DNA of 64,000 nt from Imbricaverruca yamaguchii. Lineage: Eukaryota > Arthropoda > Thecostraca > Neoverrucidae. Within the stretch, counting starts at the first letter, position 1. The number at the start of each line of letters is the position of its first letter. Positions 46,237 through 58,461 of the stretch are shown here, in pieces. Below the pieces are notes generated by a model. The model did no database searches. It was given only the letters and a program-made list of their open reading frames with translations, and was not told the origin of the DNA. The DNA lies in NCBI GenBank assembly GCA_034440575.1, contig JAOTOL010001340.1, forward strand, positions 151,501-215,500. Direction: 5' to 3'. The position numbers and the translations under genes are program-made.

Positions 46237-47439
46237 GAGGTCCATTACCAGGCGACCAAAATTCTTGAGAAACGACACCGCCATGCGAGCGATTTCAACA
46301 TAAGTGGGTGTATAGGATAGTCATGGGCGCTGAATCAATCTGTGATAGTTTGAGCTTCGCATTGGTAGCGGCCTCGGATATACGGCCTGAGGAAATTTTC
46401 ATAGGTCACATTGCAGGTCAATCTTGGAGAGCGATTATCTCCGGTACTTTAAAGCCTAGCATAGACATATAGCATATCTGTAGAATCGCAGACCTCTTCT
46501 TTTCATTTTTTGGATCATGTTTTTAAAAACAAATTTCACAATTTTGTTCATTTGACCTCAGGTTACGTGAACTCCCATGACCCCAAACCATTAGATATTC
46601 ACATTTGTAACCATATTTATGATAAGGGCCATCGATTGTCTTTCAAAACAAAGAAGAAAAATTATGTTTATTTACTGGTAAACTATTATTAATTTGCGTT
46701 CATCCTACCGGAGTTTCTTGATTTTCGCACGTTTTGCTCAGTAGTTAGGTCAGTCTTTTGTTAGCGATTGACCCCCAAAGCTCATAGGGCTATGATTTGA
46801 GATATGCACTTATCAGGCATGATGAGATGAATCCGAACGTGCCCGATTTGATGACCTCAGGTCACAGGTCATCTATCCAGGTCAGGTTAAATACGTCAGT
46901 GGAGGTGAAAAATGGTCACGTCGGTAGACGTTGGAAAGTAACTTCAACTTTACCTTGATGTTCGCCAGCCATGAGAGCTGAGAGGTTAGCGTCAATAGTT
47001 TTTAGAGATAGCATTAGTATGCCAACATTTATTCATTTCACATGCAAAGTTAAAAACAAAAAACAAACACTAGCAACGTACCACCATATGCACCTATATA
47101 CATAAGAACAATAATATTCACATAAGAATAAACGCATCCTCCAACAATAAAGTTCCATATTCACAAGCCAATGAAAATTTCATCACGCGTTTTTGTATTG
47201 GCATGCCTACACAGGCTCACACTTGATCAACTAATATCAACCACATGTCAGCGCTTACCTACTCATCATTACAAACGCGAACATGGACTCATGCAGTACT
47301 TGATGATAGTTCAGAGGCAATGATGTGAAGCCGGTCAACTGGTGCACTTATGAAACCTTTATGTGCCCTTCACGGTGAGAGCCTTGGCGAACCGCTCTTT
47401 AAGAGATTCAGTCACTTTGAAACGTAATCTTTGGAAACG
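46237..47439. other. Unassigned DNA left of the transposase-like relic
   Basis: No gene. Contains TGACCTCAGGTCA at 46852-46864 plus further AGGTCA half-sites within 35 bp, similar to motifs in the TTAA element at 31319. It may be the downstream part of the element that carried the relic at 47440-48400. Confidence 0.35.
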
Positions 47440-48400
47440 AATAGGAAGTGAATGACCGAAATGAATTTTTCACTGAAAAACCGGTGCATGTCTTTAGCAC
47501 TCAGAATCTGGTCCTGGCTAGGTTGTCTCAAACTTTTCATGGCCGTCGCTCTTTTCACTGTACCATGGATACCATCGCATACGCTCTTGCCATGGGAGGT
47601 ACCAAAAAAGTGTCACTCGCAGTCAATATCGAAATCTTCACGGTGACGGCAAAGGTTCACACAATTGAAACGGCTCTTGTACTGGCCGGCGCATCCGTCT
47701 GAAACGTAGTGAATCTTTCTGAGACCAGGGACACGTGACTTCAAAATAGGAACTAACTGCTGTAAGAACGCGTGGACAATAGAGGCATTGTGCTTCAGTG
47801 CATCGGATGAACACATGAACTTTGATGTACTATGGAGTTGTCCTCTTTTCAATCAGCTACAAACGGATGAACCGTCACTTCAGGAGCGTCCCAATGATGA
47901 CGTACCTCATCCTGAATAACGCAGCTATAGTTCTTGGCAAAATCCCCTACAACTACTGCCTCGACCACACCGACTGAATCCTTCAACTCCTGAAAAGCAC
48001 GCCCCTGTTCCATAGACACATTATGATGTGTGGTCAGATTGCGGATCGTCGTCGTCATAAACGCGTCAAGCGGCTCAATATGATCGAGCAATGTACAACG
48101 ATCAGTCCTAACCTACTGTTTGTATGTGATGGCGTTCATGTTCATGTTGTCCTCGTACTCGTCCTCTACTAATTCTATAAAGAAGAGGACGCCCTACTCC
48201 CCGGGAAAATTGAGGCAGTTTCCCATCATGCATGTTTCGTTCGTAGTGTCGCAGACGGCCATGCCCATGAGATCGTTATGCCAGCCCCGCAACGCCTAAC
48301 GACTCGATCATTAGCTTCGCATTCTTCTGGTGTTCGTCTTTCAGCTTATGCATCAGTTCCTCGTACCTGACGGTGCGCCAAATTGTAAAATGTAGTCTTT
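47440..48400 (-). pseudogene. Relic of an unnamed invertebrate transposase-like gene
   Basis: Minus-strand segments in order. CDTTNETCMMGNCLNFPG (near 48260-48200) with paired Cys. Then HIEPLDAFMTTTIRNLTTHH followed by VVGDFAKNYSCVIQDEVRHH (48091-47849). Then, in a shifted frame, RKIHYVSDGCAGQYKSRFN followed by CVNLCRHREDFDIDCE (47730-47613). After an in-frame stop, HFFGTSHGKSVCDGIHGTVK reads on to about 47440. YxSDGxxxQYK and FFxTSHGKxxCDGxGGxxKR are blocks I know from a widespread family of unnamed proteins, probably transposon-encoded. SDG and DCE contain acidic residues that could be catalytic, but that is inference. At least one frameshift (about 47850) and two stops (near 48110 and 47611) make it non-functional. 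Identical minisatellites flank it at 46024 and 48661. Confidence 0.65.
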
Positions 48401-48660
48401 TTTTGGTGGAGAACCGACATAAAGCAATTACGAAACACAATTTGACTTATGTCACTAGGTGGATGTGATGGACTGCTTTCCTCTTGTGGGGGCAGGCTGC
48501 TGGGATCATTCTTCAGCGCAGCAAGCCAATTAACACATCAGATATCCCCTTCCGACGCGTTTGTCATTCACCACTTGGATTAAATGATCATATACCGTTC
48601 GCAAATTCTTCTTGATATGTTTTGTACTTCTCGAACGGATCACAGCAATAACGATGTAAC

Positions 48661-48825
48661 GACCCCCGCCCCAGTCGCCAGCTCAATTGGCGACCCCCGC
48701 CTCAGTCGACAGCTTAGTTGATGACCCCCGCCTCAGTCGAAAGGACAGTTGACGTCCGCCTCAGTCGACAGCTCAGTTGAACCCGCCTCAGTAGACAGCT
48801 CAGTTGACGACCCCCGCCCTCGTAC
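48661..48825 (+). repeat. 31/28-bp alternating minisatellite, array 2
   Basis: Units at 48671, 48702, 48733, 48761 and 48788 with spacing 31, 31, 28, 27. Same TCAGTCGACAGCTCAGTTGA core and direction as array 1. Confidence 0.9.
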
Positions 48826-50240
48826 GCCCCCGCCGTCGACCGCTGAGCGGCGGCGTGCTCGATACCGTGTACCCGGTCGATGGTTCCAGGGTGCACTCCT
48901 GGCTACGGCGACGGCTCCTCAAGACGCCGGCCCGGTGCTGCCGGGTCAGACCCGGGTCGACGATCCGCCGCTCACCCCGTGTCTGGCATTGGACGCTCCA
49001 ACCGCGCGGTTCTACGGGTCGTCTGGACACGACGATAGGCATTCGTTGGTCGATGATAGGCAGGCACGATTATTGACGATAGGTACAACGGTAGATACGA
49101 TGACTGAGGATAGGCACGACGGACGCGGTATGCATAAAGGGCATGCTGATCGATGATAGACACGACGACAGACTCCCGATGGTCGTTAGTTCGACGAATC
49201 TACGACAGGCAGGCGATAGGCACTTGGCGACTGCGTGGACGGGGCTGGGTTGGATGGTCAGCCTTGTGCCGTTGGAAGCACAAACACCGGCACAGCGGCT
49301 GGAGATCGCATCAACTGACGACGCTCAACCGCATCGCCATGGCCTCAAGCGTTATGGCTGTGAGTTGCGGTGTTTCAGCTGTAAGGGCCTCGTATGCTGG
49401 CCGAAATGTGACGCTCAGAACCAGGCTAACTCTAGAAGGAATTATCAGTGTTGACCTGCAGAAGTAAATAAATGCCGAGATTATGATAAATAAATGCACA
49501 CGAAAATCAAGGCGCAAATTTGTCGCGCCGATGAGTATGGACGAATTTGAACTGAAGGTAGACGGAGATGGCACAAATGAGCTGGAGGTAAACGAATTTT
49601 GGAAATTGAATAGCATCCTTATGGCCTTGCACAAAAAAAAAACGATACAGATCCCTCCTGTCTCTGGATCCCAAGTATGTGGTGTCGCTATTTCACCGCG
49701 CATCACAATTCTTAGCTAACCGTTCTTCGAGAAAATAAAATGTATCGCCTGAATAACAACAAATTATCGCCAACGCCAGATAGTACGTCACCGAAAAAAA
49801 GGAAATTTGATGAATTGACGCAGCGAAACAGAACGTCGCGTAACGATGCGATTCTGACTTGTGGAAGGCGAATCATCAGGCAAGCGTCCAACCAGGAGTT
49901 GTCATTTCCTCGATGCTGCAGCAGTGAGTGTCCTTCGATCTTCCAACTCCAATCGACTTCCGTCGCAGAGCGAGCTCCATTAGACGAACACAGAAACAGC
50001 GATCGAGTGCCATGGCTGCATCATCCCCGATTCATCATGCCACATGGGAGAGTACCGCGCTGCGATTATGGGGAAAGCGAGTCTCGGACAAAAGAAAGCA
50101 TCCTAAAGAAACAAAGCAAAAAAGGCAATCGAAAAGGTATGATTCCAAGGTCATTTCATTTCACAACTGTTGGCACTCTCTCGGCGCGTGCGTAGTACGT
50201 GTTTCAGCAGCCAACGTTACCGCAGGATGCATGCTTTAAA
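48826..50240 (+). other. Unassigned; two short frames of unknown nature
   Basis: Starts with GC-rich sequence and a loose GATAGGCACGA-type repeat (49033-49225). Frames 49483-49716 (LDEFELKV-like acidic region) and 49740-50192 (starts MYRLNNNKLSPTPD, then SPKKRKFDELTQR, a nuclear-localisation-like basic patch) could be N-terminal pieces of a transposon or host gene. I recognise no family and confidence in any product is low. Confidence 0.3.
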
Positions 50241-52738
50241 AGGTCGCATGTCCAGGACCGGAATTCATGGAGCACCAATGGTACAGCATGGGACGTTTGG
50301 CGTAGAAGTCTCGTCACTCTGGCGGTGAGATCAGCTTTGTAGTCCACCTAGGACATAATAGCGATATGGAAAGTACCAAATTTCTTCTAATTCTGAAGAG
50401 TACCGGTCCTATAGAGCGCAGTATTGCAAAGGATGTCATCACTATAGCGGTTTCCAGTAGTGCATAGCGTAATATAGTATAGCAAAGCATATCATTACCC
50501 AGAGCGGGCACTGCTCAACTTCGATTTCTACGACGCCCGTATAATATATATATAGGTTCACCTCCAATTTTCAACATACTCGTAGGTTTATTTCAGACCT
50601 ATTCTTCAGCGTGCAGCACTAATTCACGCCGGAATGAAACAAGTCTCAATAGCTCAAGAAGTCAATTATCAACCCAATAAGTCGACTCAACTCCAAAACT
50701 CCGCCTATCGAGTGCACCTCGTTCACCTGCCCCACCCGACGGGGCGGGGTTTATTGCTGCTCACTGGCTATTTCCACCCCAATTGATATGGAGCCGCGGA
50801 AGAAAAATAACTCGGCGTGTTGCGTGCCACCCGGCAAAGCCAACCGCGCACGATATTGTTTATACCTTGGTCAGCCAGAACCTCCTGGGCGCGTCCAGCG
50901 TTAACATTTCCACAAATGTCCAGTTCTGGCAGCTTCAACCAGACTGAGCGCCGAATTTGTTTACAGAGAGCCCCGAAACAGACACCAGAAAATACTCTCG
51001 GCTCGTCAACTGGTCTATCGACATCTCATTGATTTCGTAACGTCGATGTGTAACGAGCATTATCAGGTCAGGACAAACGTACGCAGATCACACCATGTGC
51101 CATACACAATAGCTTGTGAAAGCTTACAAATTCCTTTTTTAGTTCCCAAAGATAAACATGGTCGCCGAATTTAGGGTGCAAAATGTCTAGTTCGAAACAG
51201 ATAACCCGAAGACATTTCAGGTTAATGATTTCGTCCGATCGTTAGAAGGTCACGGGTAAAACATCACCGTGTTATTATTTCAAAAACATTAAAGGTCAAT
51301 AATATGAGCACCTATCCGCGGCAAAATTAGCAACTACTGTTAATTCACCAAAAGCGCAAACAACGTGTCTCCAGAAATGATGTGATAGCTTAATAACCTG
51401 ATATTACCTGGCCATTTTTCAATGTCATTTACAGAGGATGTATGTCACTTCCAATGGTGACACGCTGCGATGTGCCATGGTCAAGACAAAAGCACTTTGT
51501 GGGTGGTATCCTGGGATACAGCCTCCAATTCCAATAAACAATTTCACAGGGACCAGGGTATACAGATAAAAATGACAAATATTATTCGGTTCGCTTCTTC
51601 TTCTTTCAGTGTATGTGCTGCCGCATGCAGAAGCATATAATACAATCACAGTCCTAAAACGAGGGCCCACGAAGCCGGTCATATGGCGCATCTTCCCAAT
51701 ACCGGTTATTTTTATCATTCACACGCGAAGATCTCGCCACCCGACATATACAATGGGCATTGCCACTGCCAGGGCTCCTGGAATATGGGTCATACCTGGA
51801 TTTCCATCACGACCTTAGCCCTTTTACCTCACAATTGTTCCTGTGTCCCGGTGTCAGATCCCACCCGGAAGCTGAAGGCTGTGACAACCTTGCCATGCAC
51901 GTCACAGCTTCACTCGGCAGTCGCAAAGTCGACTGAGTCTGCTCGCCGTGCCCCGTTCACATCTGCAGCCGTGCCGGCAGTCGCTGACCGGTACCGGCGC
52001 GGCTGGACCGTGACGTTGGCGACCTGTCGGCGGCGGCGCCACGACACGCCCCCGGGACCGGCCGTGTCGTGATCGGCGGCACAGTCGCGTGACAGCGCAA
52101 GCGGTCGCTGCCCCCGGCCCTAATGACGGCAGGCCCCGGCAGCAGTATCGCGCCGACATAGCCCCGCGTCCAATATTCATGTCGCCGTCTGGCAGAGCGG
52201 CTGCTCGCGCCGGAATCACCGGCCGGTCGCGGCGGCTCACTTCATCACGTCAGCACTGTGTGCGATCAGGTGGACTCCGCACGACCTGGCTACGGCCGCA
52301 AGTGCCTGGCTAATGTGGCACGATTGGTACTGACAGATGTCGGTGTTAACATCGATGAGCTAATTTCATGTGATGACAGACAATTGACTAGCTGTTGTGT
52401 TAGTCATATAGTCTGCGTTCAGCCGGTTGCCGAGCGACTTCAGCGTACGAACCTGCACAGGCGAGCAACCACGCTCGCGCCACTGGTGTCCACAGCCGAA
52501 CGCGTCCCACTGAGGGGCGGCGGCAAATTGTGCCCTAAAAATATAACGCAATAATATAACTGGCCCGAGCATGTTGTGGGCGGGGGAGAAGCATGCCACC
52601 TCATTTTCTGGACTTATATTTAAGAAAATAGTTGAACGGGCTGCAAGGTTTCAAACGTCAATGGCTAGTACCACTCATGGTGGTTTTATACTCTAAAAGG
52701 TGCGGCGTCAACGGTCGACACTCAAGGTATTACAATAC
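50241..52738. other. Unassigned intergenic DNA
   Basis: No supportable gene. GC-rich between about 51.9 and 52.3 kb, where overlapping frames on both strands are compositional. Confidence 0.35.
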
Positions 52739-52838
52739 TCACACCAATGCGTGAGACGAAATGTACGACCTTCAATATACCAGGAGGTGCTGAGTTTACA
52801 TCAAAAGCAACGTTGGGGATTATGCTATATTACTCAAC

Positions 52839-52864
52839 GTTTCGGCCAGGGGCCATCGTCAAGA
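52839..52864 (-). ncRNA. Hammerhead-ribozyme-like core, PLE copy A (degraded)
   Basis: Minus strand reads CTTGACGA, then GGCC-CCT-GGCC, then GAAAC. Relative to the hammerhead core (CUGANGA, stem II, GAAA) one core base is changed. Stem II is intact, but I could not pair a stem I upstream. PLEs are known to carry hammerhead motifs. Confidence 0.35.
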
Positions 52865-53106
52865 GTGATATAAAAAATGGCAGGGTTAACAACTGAAAAA
52901 AGAACGCGGGAAAAAAGCGTGCAAAAATACACGTGAATCACAGAAAAGCATCCTCATTGGTGCAGACACTTCAAGAAGCTCCAAACCAGAATAGAATCTT
53001 CTGAGGAAGCCCGAGCCGATGGTCCATATACATATCGACACATACATCCACGCACATATATAGACATATATCCAATATAACGCGGAATACATCAAGTATA
53101 ACATAT

Positions 53107-55236
53107 GTTTATGTAATTTTATGTGATACCAAGACGTCGTTTGCGTGTTTAGTTGCGGCCGTAGATTACGTATGTGTAGAGATTCGAGGACCTTCAGATC
53201 AGCGTTGTCCCTGACTGTTGCTAGAATTTATACTTTGAAGTTTGTGTTAGTGTCGCTGTGTTCCATGTTAGAATGTTTGTCGATCATGTGTTCGCCTAAA
53301 GGTGTGTATTCTCTCCGAAGTCTGGCATCTCCCAAGTGCTCATTGCACCTATCCCTGATGCTACGCTTGGTTTCTCCGACATAAAATATTCCAAGACAGC
53401 GAGTGCACGTTATTTTATAAACTACGTTTTTCCGCGTGCATCTACCTTTGAGCCTGTTGCTACACGTGTGGTACGTTCGTCTACCAGCAGGGCATGGCGA
53501 CAATTCCAGGGCTGAGCGGACCAGGTAAGATTTCAGCGTTGGTCCGCTAATCCAGGCTACCCTAACAAGGTTTAGATGAGACGAACGGATGGCTGCATTC
53601 ACCTGTCGACATAATTCATTCAGTCGACATTCACCTGTTGACATGGTCATCGACAAAAGGAAGTCTCATGTAGACATAGTTTGGATTGCTACCCGCTTGA
53701 TGCCGACGTTGCCCACTTATCCTACTCCTGTTGTGAGGGTGAACAGCACGAGCGGCGGAGTGTACCCGATGTGCTGGGTATCCGTTTTCCAGGAAAAGAG
53801 TTGTCATCTTCGCAAGGCTCTGCTCGCACGAAATAGTATCGGAGGAGACTCGTGCTGCTCTCCTTATTTGGGATGTTAAAACGGCCTTTTTAGTGGCCAT
53901 CGGGTGGGCCGAATCATAGTGCAAGATGATGGGGGCTGCCATTGGTTTAAAATACAGTTCGGTGGTGTAGCTACCATCAGCCTGAACTACAAACAACATA
54001 CCAAGGAAAGGAATCGAAGTGCTATGAGCAGTGTGTTCTAAGGTGAACTTGATGCCGGCGTGTTGTTGGTTAATTTCTGCAAATAAGTCGAGCAGAGAGG
54101 CCAAGCCATGTGTCCAAACACCAAAAATATCGTCTATATACCTCATGTAGAGAGCTGGCTTCAAAGCATACGAAGCTAAGAAGATCGACTCAAGGCCGTG
54201 CATAAAAGCAATCGCTAAAGGAGGTGCACATCGGTTACCCATAGCCACTCCTTTCGTTTGCTTGCACATGGAGTTACCGAAACATATGAGGTTATTGCTG
54301 AAAATATGTGTTAGTAATTTCACACAGTCCTGTACTCTAATCCCGAAAAGACAGATATCATCCAGATTATCCTCGATGAGGCGAATTACAGCATCTATTC
54401 CCTCCTTTATCGGATTACTGTCATATAAATTAGTGACGTCCATTGTGAAAACAATACTGCCCTCCGGAAGTTTGGTAGGAAACGTTTCTTCCACCCTCGT
54501 GTTTGTACGACTCCGTGTTTGTCAGATTGGCGGTAACCAACGCTAGTATCTGGACAAGAATCTTGCTCAAGAACCAAGATAGCTTGTCTAGGGGGTCACC
54601 ACTCGCCGACACTATGGTGCGCAGTGGAACCCCTAGTTTGTGGTTTTTTGGGAGCCCGTATAATTCCGCTGTGCGGCTGAAATGAGGAAGGAGAGATAAA
54701 ACTGTGTCTTTATGTAACTTCCCGGATAAAGTTTCCTTGATAATAGTACATGTTTCGATTTCGAGACGTTTGTTAGGGTTTGGTTGGGAAGGAATGCTCT
54801 GATAATCGTCCGTTATTGTCCTGGCCTTTTCAATGTAATCCGTTTTGTTTAGCACGACGAATCCTTTGCATTTATCTGACGGCTTCACTATTACATTTTT
54901 GTTGTTTTTCAATTCCCGCAGTACTTCCCTCCGCTTCGCATAATTGTCCGACCTTTTGTTCAGTGCTTTGTTGCGATATTTATATGCTTTTAGAACTGTT
55001 GTTTTTAAATCTTTCAACTCCGATTCTAATTGAGTTGTGGCTCTCGGTGGTTGGTATGCAGGAGTGTCGGGAAACATGGGGGTGAAGCTTTGAATGACCT
55101 GTGCTAGATGTGCTTTGTGAAAAGCCTGCCTGCGGTACCTGAGGTACAGTTTGCTGTTTTGTCTCCCTCACATTCCTCCACCGCAAACCACAGATCACCC
55201 TTTCTACGCCTGACTCTGCCTTTCGCTTCTTTCCTT
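53107..55236 (-). pseudogene. PLE reverse transcriptase plus GIY-YIG endonuclease, copy A
   Basis: Segments in order: N-terminal region with RATTQLESELKDL and REVLRELKNNKNVIVKPSDK (55077-54430), ending in ELYGLPKNHKLGVPLRTIVS. RT core in another frame (54494-53631) with GSIVFTMDVTNLYDSNP, KQTKGVAMGNRCAPPLA and the catalytic RYIDDIFGVW (YxDD). GIY-YIG in a third frame (53656-53228) with VVYKITCTRCLGIFYVGETK and RSIRDRCNEHLGD, preceded by a Cys/His pair (CPAGRRTYHTCSNRLKGRC). A TAA replaces the Glu codon seen in copy B at 53228; beyond it the frame continues ESLHIRNLRPQLN, the end of the endonuclease. A 29-bp tandem duplication near 53615 breaks the frame between RT and endonuclease. Non-functional but recent-looking. 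Confidence 0.85.
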
Positions 55237-56049
55237 CGTCATGAAAGATGTGCTTGCAGACAAAGGTTAGTCAAGAAATTTTAATCGCTTCGGAAGCAGA
55301 ATCTAGTAGACAGCAGCGGCTCAAGCCGTGGGCTTGCACCAGGGCACAGGACACTGTCAAGCACTTGTCTTCCAGGAAGTACCCCCCCTGCAGGTACCGT
55401 GCCCGAGTCACCTGCCCGAAAATGCCCAGAAGAGTCTCTAGTTTCCTCAAGTGTTGCAGCAACGGAAGAAGAAGTCTCCAGTTCGACGCCTCGGCCCAGT
55501 GAGAGCTCTAGGGACTCCACTTCACTACCCCTAGAAACAAATAATCTCTTTCATCAAAAGTCGGAGGACAAACTCTGCGATCCAGTGAAAACAGGTGTTT
55601 GTAGTGATGTTGGTGCTTCACCACGTAGTGTTGTCGGTTTTCGCTGCTGTGCGGACAGGGCCTGGTGCGCTTTGTTGTTTAGTGCGTTCGTGTTTAGCGT
55701 TGTGACTGTTCGAAACTTTGGGTGGGCTTTGGCAATGCGCGAAACTTTGGGTGGTGTCTGTGTTTCAGGATCTCCAGCGTTGTTTCTGGAGTCAGAAACT
55801 GCGGCGTGAGGCTAGCAGCCGGCCGCGGCGCACCACAAGAGGACGAACTTCGCCTAGGTACACATTCATCGTACAAACCACCTACGCCACTCCCAGATAC
55901 AAACAATTTAGCTCACCACGTGGCTACTAGTGGAGAGAGCTCGGGTAGTTGCAGTACTTCAGGCACCCACGGTACGGGGTGCCTGAAGTACTAACGGCGA
56001 TGGCACTGAACAATACAGGACCAGTCGCACATCTAATCTAAGTAAATTA
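55237..56049 (+). other. Spacer between the head-to-head PLEs; possible PLE 5' region
   Basis: Plus-strand frames contain Ser/Pro-rich low-complexity pieces (ESPARKCPEESLVSSSVAAT; TSLPLETNNLFHQKSEDK; PLPDTNNLAHH) like PLE N-termini. It may be 5' sequence of copy B or of a third truncated copy. A CGAAACTTTGGGTGG duplication lies at 55709-55755. Confidence 0.4.
55953..55992. repeat. Perfect palindrome, 16-bp arms and 8-bp loop
   Basis: AGTACTTCAGGCACCC (55953-55968), loop ACGGTACG, then the exact reverse complement (55977-55992). It sits at the presumed 5' boundary of PLE copy B, in the space between the inverted PLEs. It could form a strong hairpin in RNA or DNA. Confidence 0.9.
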
Positions 56050-56074
56050 CCTCTAGACTCAGATATATTGGGAT

Positions 56075-58356
56075 TGCTTCACACAAAGGCCCAAATTTTG
56101 CGTTACCTCAAAAAGTAGATGTAGCTGCTTGGAAAAGGCAGAATCAGGCGTAGAAAGGGCGATCTATGGTTTGCAGTGGAGGAATGTGAGAGAGACAAAA
56201 CAGCAAACTGTACCTCAGGTACCGCAGGCAGACTTATCGCAAAGCACATCTAGCACAGATCATTCAAAGCTTCACCCCATGTTTCCCGACACTCCTGCAT
56301 ACCAACCACCGACAGCCACAACTCAATTAGAATCGGAGTTGAAAGATTTAAAAACAAAATTTCCAAAAGCACATAAATATCACGACAAAGCATTGAACAA
56401 AAGGTCGGACAATTATGCGAAGCAGAGGGAAGTACTGCGGGAATTGAAAAACAACGATAATGTAATAGTGAAGCCGTCAGATAAATGCAAAGGTTTTGTC
56501 GTGCTAAACAAAACGGATTACATTGAAAAGGCCAGGACAATAACGGACGAGTATCAGAGCATTCCTTCCCAACCAAACCCTACCAAACGTCTCGAAATCG
56601 AAACATGTACTATTATCAAGGAAACTTTATCCGGGAAGTTAGATAAAGACACAGTTTTATCTCTCCTTCCTCATTCCAGCCGCACAGCGGAATTATACGG
56701 GCTCACAAAAAAACCACAAACTAGGGGTTCCACTGCGCCCCATAGTGTCGGCGAGTGGTGACCCCCTAGACAAGCTATCTTGGTTCTTGAGCAAGATTCC
56801 TGTCCAGATACTAGCGTTGGTTACCGCCAATCTGACAAACACGGAGTCGTACCTATAGAGGGTGGAAGAAACGTTTCCTACCAAACTTCCCGAGGGCAGT
56901 ATTGTTTTCACAATGGACGTCACTAATTTATATGACAGTAATCCGATAAAGGAGGGAATAGATGCTGTAATTCGCCTCATCGAGGATAATCTGGATGATA
57001 TCTGTCTTTTCGGGATTAGAGTACAGGACTGTGTGAAATTACTAACACATATTTTCAGCAATAACCTCATATGTTTCGGTAACTCCATGTACAAGCAAAC
57101 GAAAGGACTGGCTATGGGTAACCGATGTGCACCTCCTTTAGCGATTGCTTTTATGCACCGCCTTGAGTCGATCTTCTTAGCTTCGTATGCTTTGAAGCCA
57201 GCTCTCTACATGAGGTATATAGACGATATTTTTGGTGTTTGGACACATGGCTTGGCCTCTCTGCTCGACTTATTTGCGGAAATTAACAAACAACACTCCG
57301 GCATCAAGTTCACCTTACACTGCTCATAGCACTTCGATTCCTTTCCTTGATACGTTGTTTGTAGTTCAGGCTGATGGTAGCTACACCACCGAACTGTATT
57401 TTAAACCAATGGCAGCCCCCATCAGCTTGCACTATGATTCGGCCCACCCGATGGCCACTAAAAAGGCCGTTTTAACATCCCAAATGAGGAGAGCAGCACG
57501 AGTCTCCTCCGATACTATTTCGTGCGAGCAGAGCCTTGCGAAGATGACAACTCTTTTCCTGTAAAACGGATACCCAGCACGTCGGGTACACTCCGCCGCT
57601 CGTGCTGTTCACGCTCACAACAGGAGTAGGATAAGTGGGCAACGTCGGCATCGAGCGGGTAGCAATCCAAACTATGTCTACATGAGACTTCCTTTTGTCG
57701 ATGACCAACTATGTCGACAGGTGAATGCAGCCATCCGTTCGTCTCATCTAGACCATGTTAGGGTAGCCTGGACTAACGGACCTACGCTGAAATCTTACCT
57801 GGTCCGCTCAGCCCTGGAATTGTCGCCATGCCCTGCTGGTAGACGAACGTGCCACACCTGTAGCAACGGGCTCAAAGGTAGATGCACGCGGAAAAACGTA
57901 GTTTATAAAATAACGTGCAACCGCTGTCTTGGAATATTTTGTGTCGGCGAAACCAAGCGTAGCATCAGGGATAGGTGCAATGAGCACATGGGAGATGCCA
58001 GACTTCGGAGAGTATACACACCTTTAGGCGGACACATGATCGAAAAACATTCTAACATGGAACACAGCGACACTAACACAAACTTCAAAGTAGAAATTAT
58101 AGCAACAGTCAGGGACAACGCTGATCTGAAGGTCCTCGAATCTTTATACATACGTAATCTACGGCCGCAACTAAACACGCAAACGACGTCTTGGAATATC
58201 ACATACAATTACATAAACATATGTTATACTTTATGTATTACGCGTTATATTGGATATATGTCTATATATGTTCGTACATGTATGTGTCGATATGTATATG
58301 GACCATCGGCTCGGGCTTCCTCAGAGGATTATATTCTGGTTTGGAGTTTCTTGTAG
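56075..58356 (+). pseudogene. PLE reverse transcriptase plus GIY-YIG endonuclease, copy B
   Basis: Same domain order as copy A. Breaks seen by comparison: frame change near 56135 after the KGPNFAL block; an indel in an A-rich run near 56708 (LTKKPQTRGS against LPKNHKLGVP); a 5-bp deletion near 57318 before TAHSTSIPF; and TAA at 57562 in place of Glu. The RT core (56862-57329) keeps the MYKQTKGLAMGNRCAPPLA block and RYIDDIFGVW. The GIY-YIG frame (57682-58356) is longer than in copy A. It has VVYKITCNRCLGIFCVGETK (Cys replaces the Tyr of the YVG motif, probably inactivating), RSIRDRCNEHMGD, and the intact end ESLYIRNLRPQLN. Substitutions differ between A and B, so they are independent insertions or an old inverted duplication. 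Confidence 0.85.
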
Positions 58357-58461
58357 TGTCTGCACCAATGAGGTTTTTGCTTTTCTGTGATTCACGTGTA
58401 TTTTTGCACGCTTTTTTCCCGCGTTTTTTCAATTGTTCACCCTGCCATTTTTATATCATTC

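Larger units (their letters stand above)
52739..55236 (-). mobile_element. Penelope-like element (PLE), copy A
   Basis: Minus-strand element homologous along its length to copy B (56050-58577) in opposite orientation. The 3' ends share sequence through CGTCTCACGCA (52747-52757 here). The 5' homology ends after AAGGCAGA and TCAGGCGTAGAAAGGG, near 55236, so copy A is 5'-truncated relative to B. Content: reverse transcriptase, GIY-YIG endonuclease, an AT-rich 3' region, then a hammerhead-like core. Confidence 0.85.

Noticed and set aside
49740..50195. A 151-codon frame with KKRKFDEL basic patch as a nuclear protein gene
   Set aside because: Only a short basic patch is recognisable, the second half shows competing frames, and no family is evident; listed as unassigned instead.
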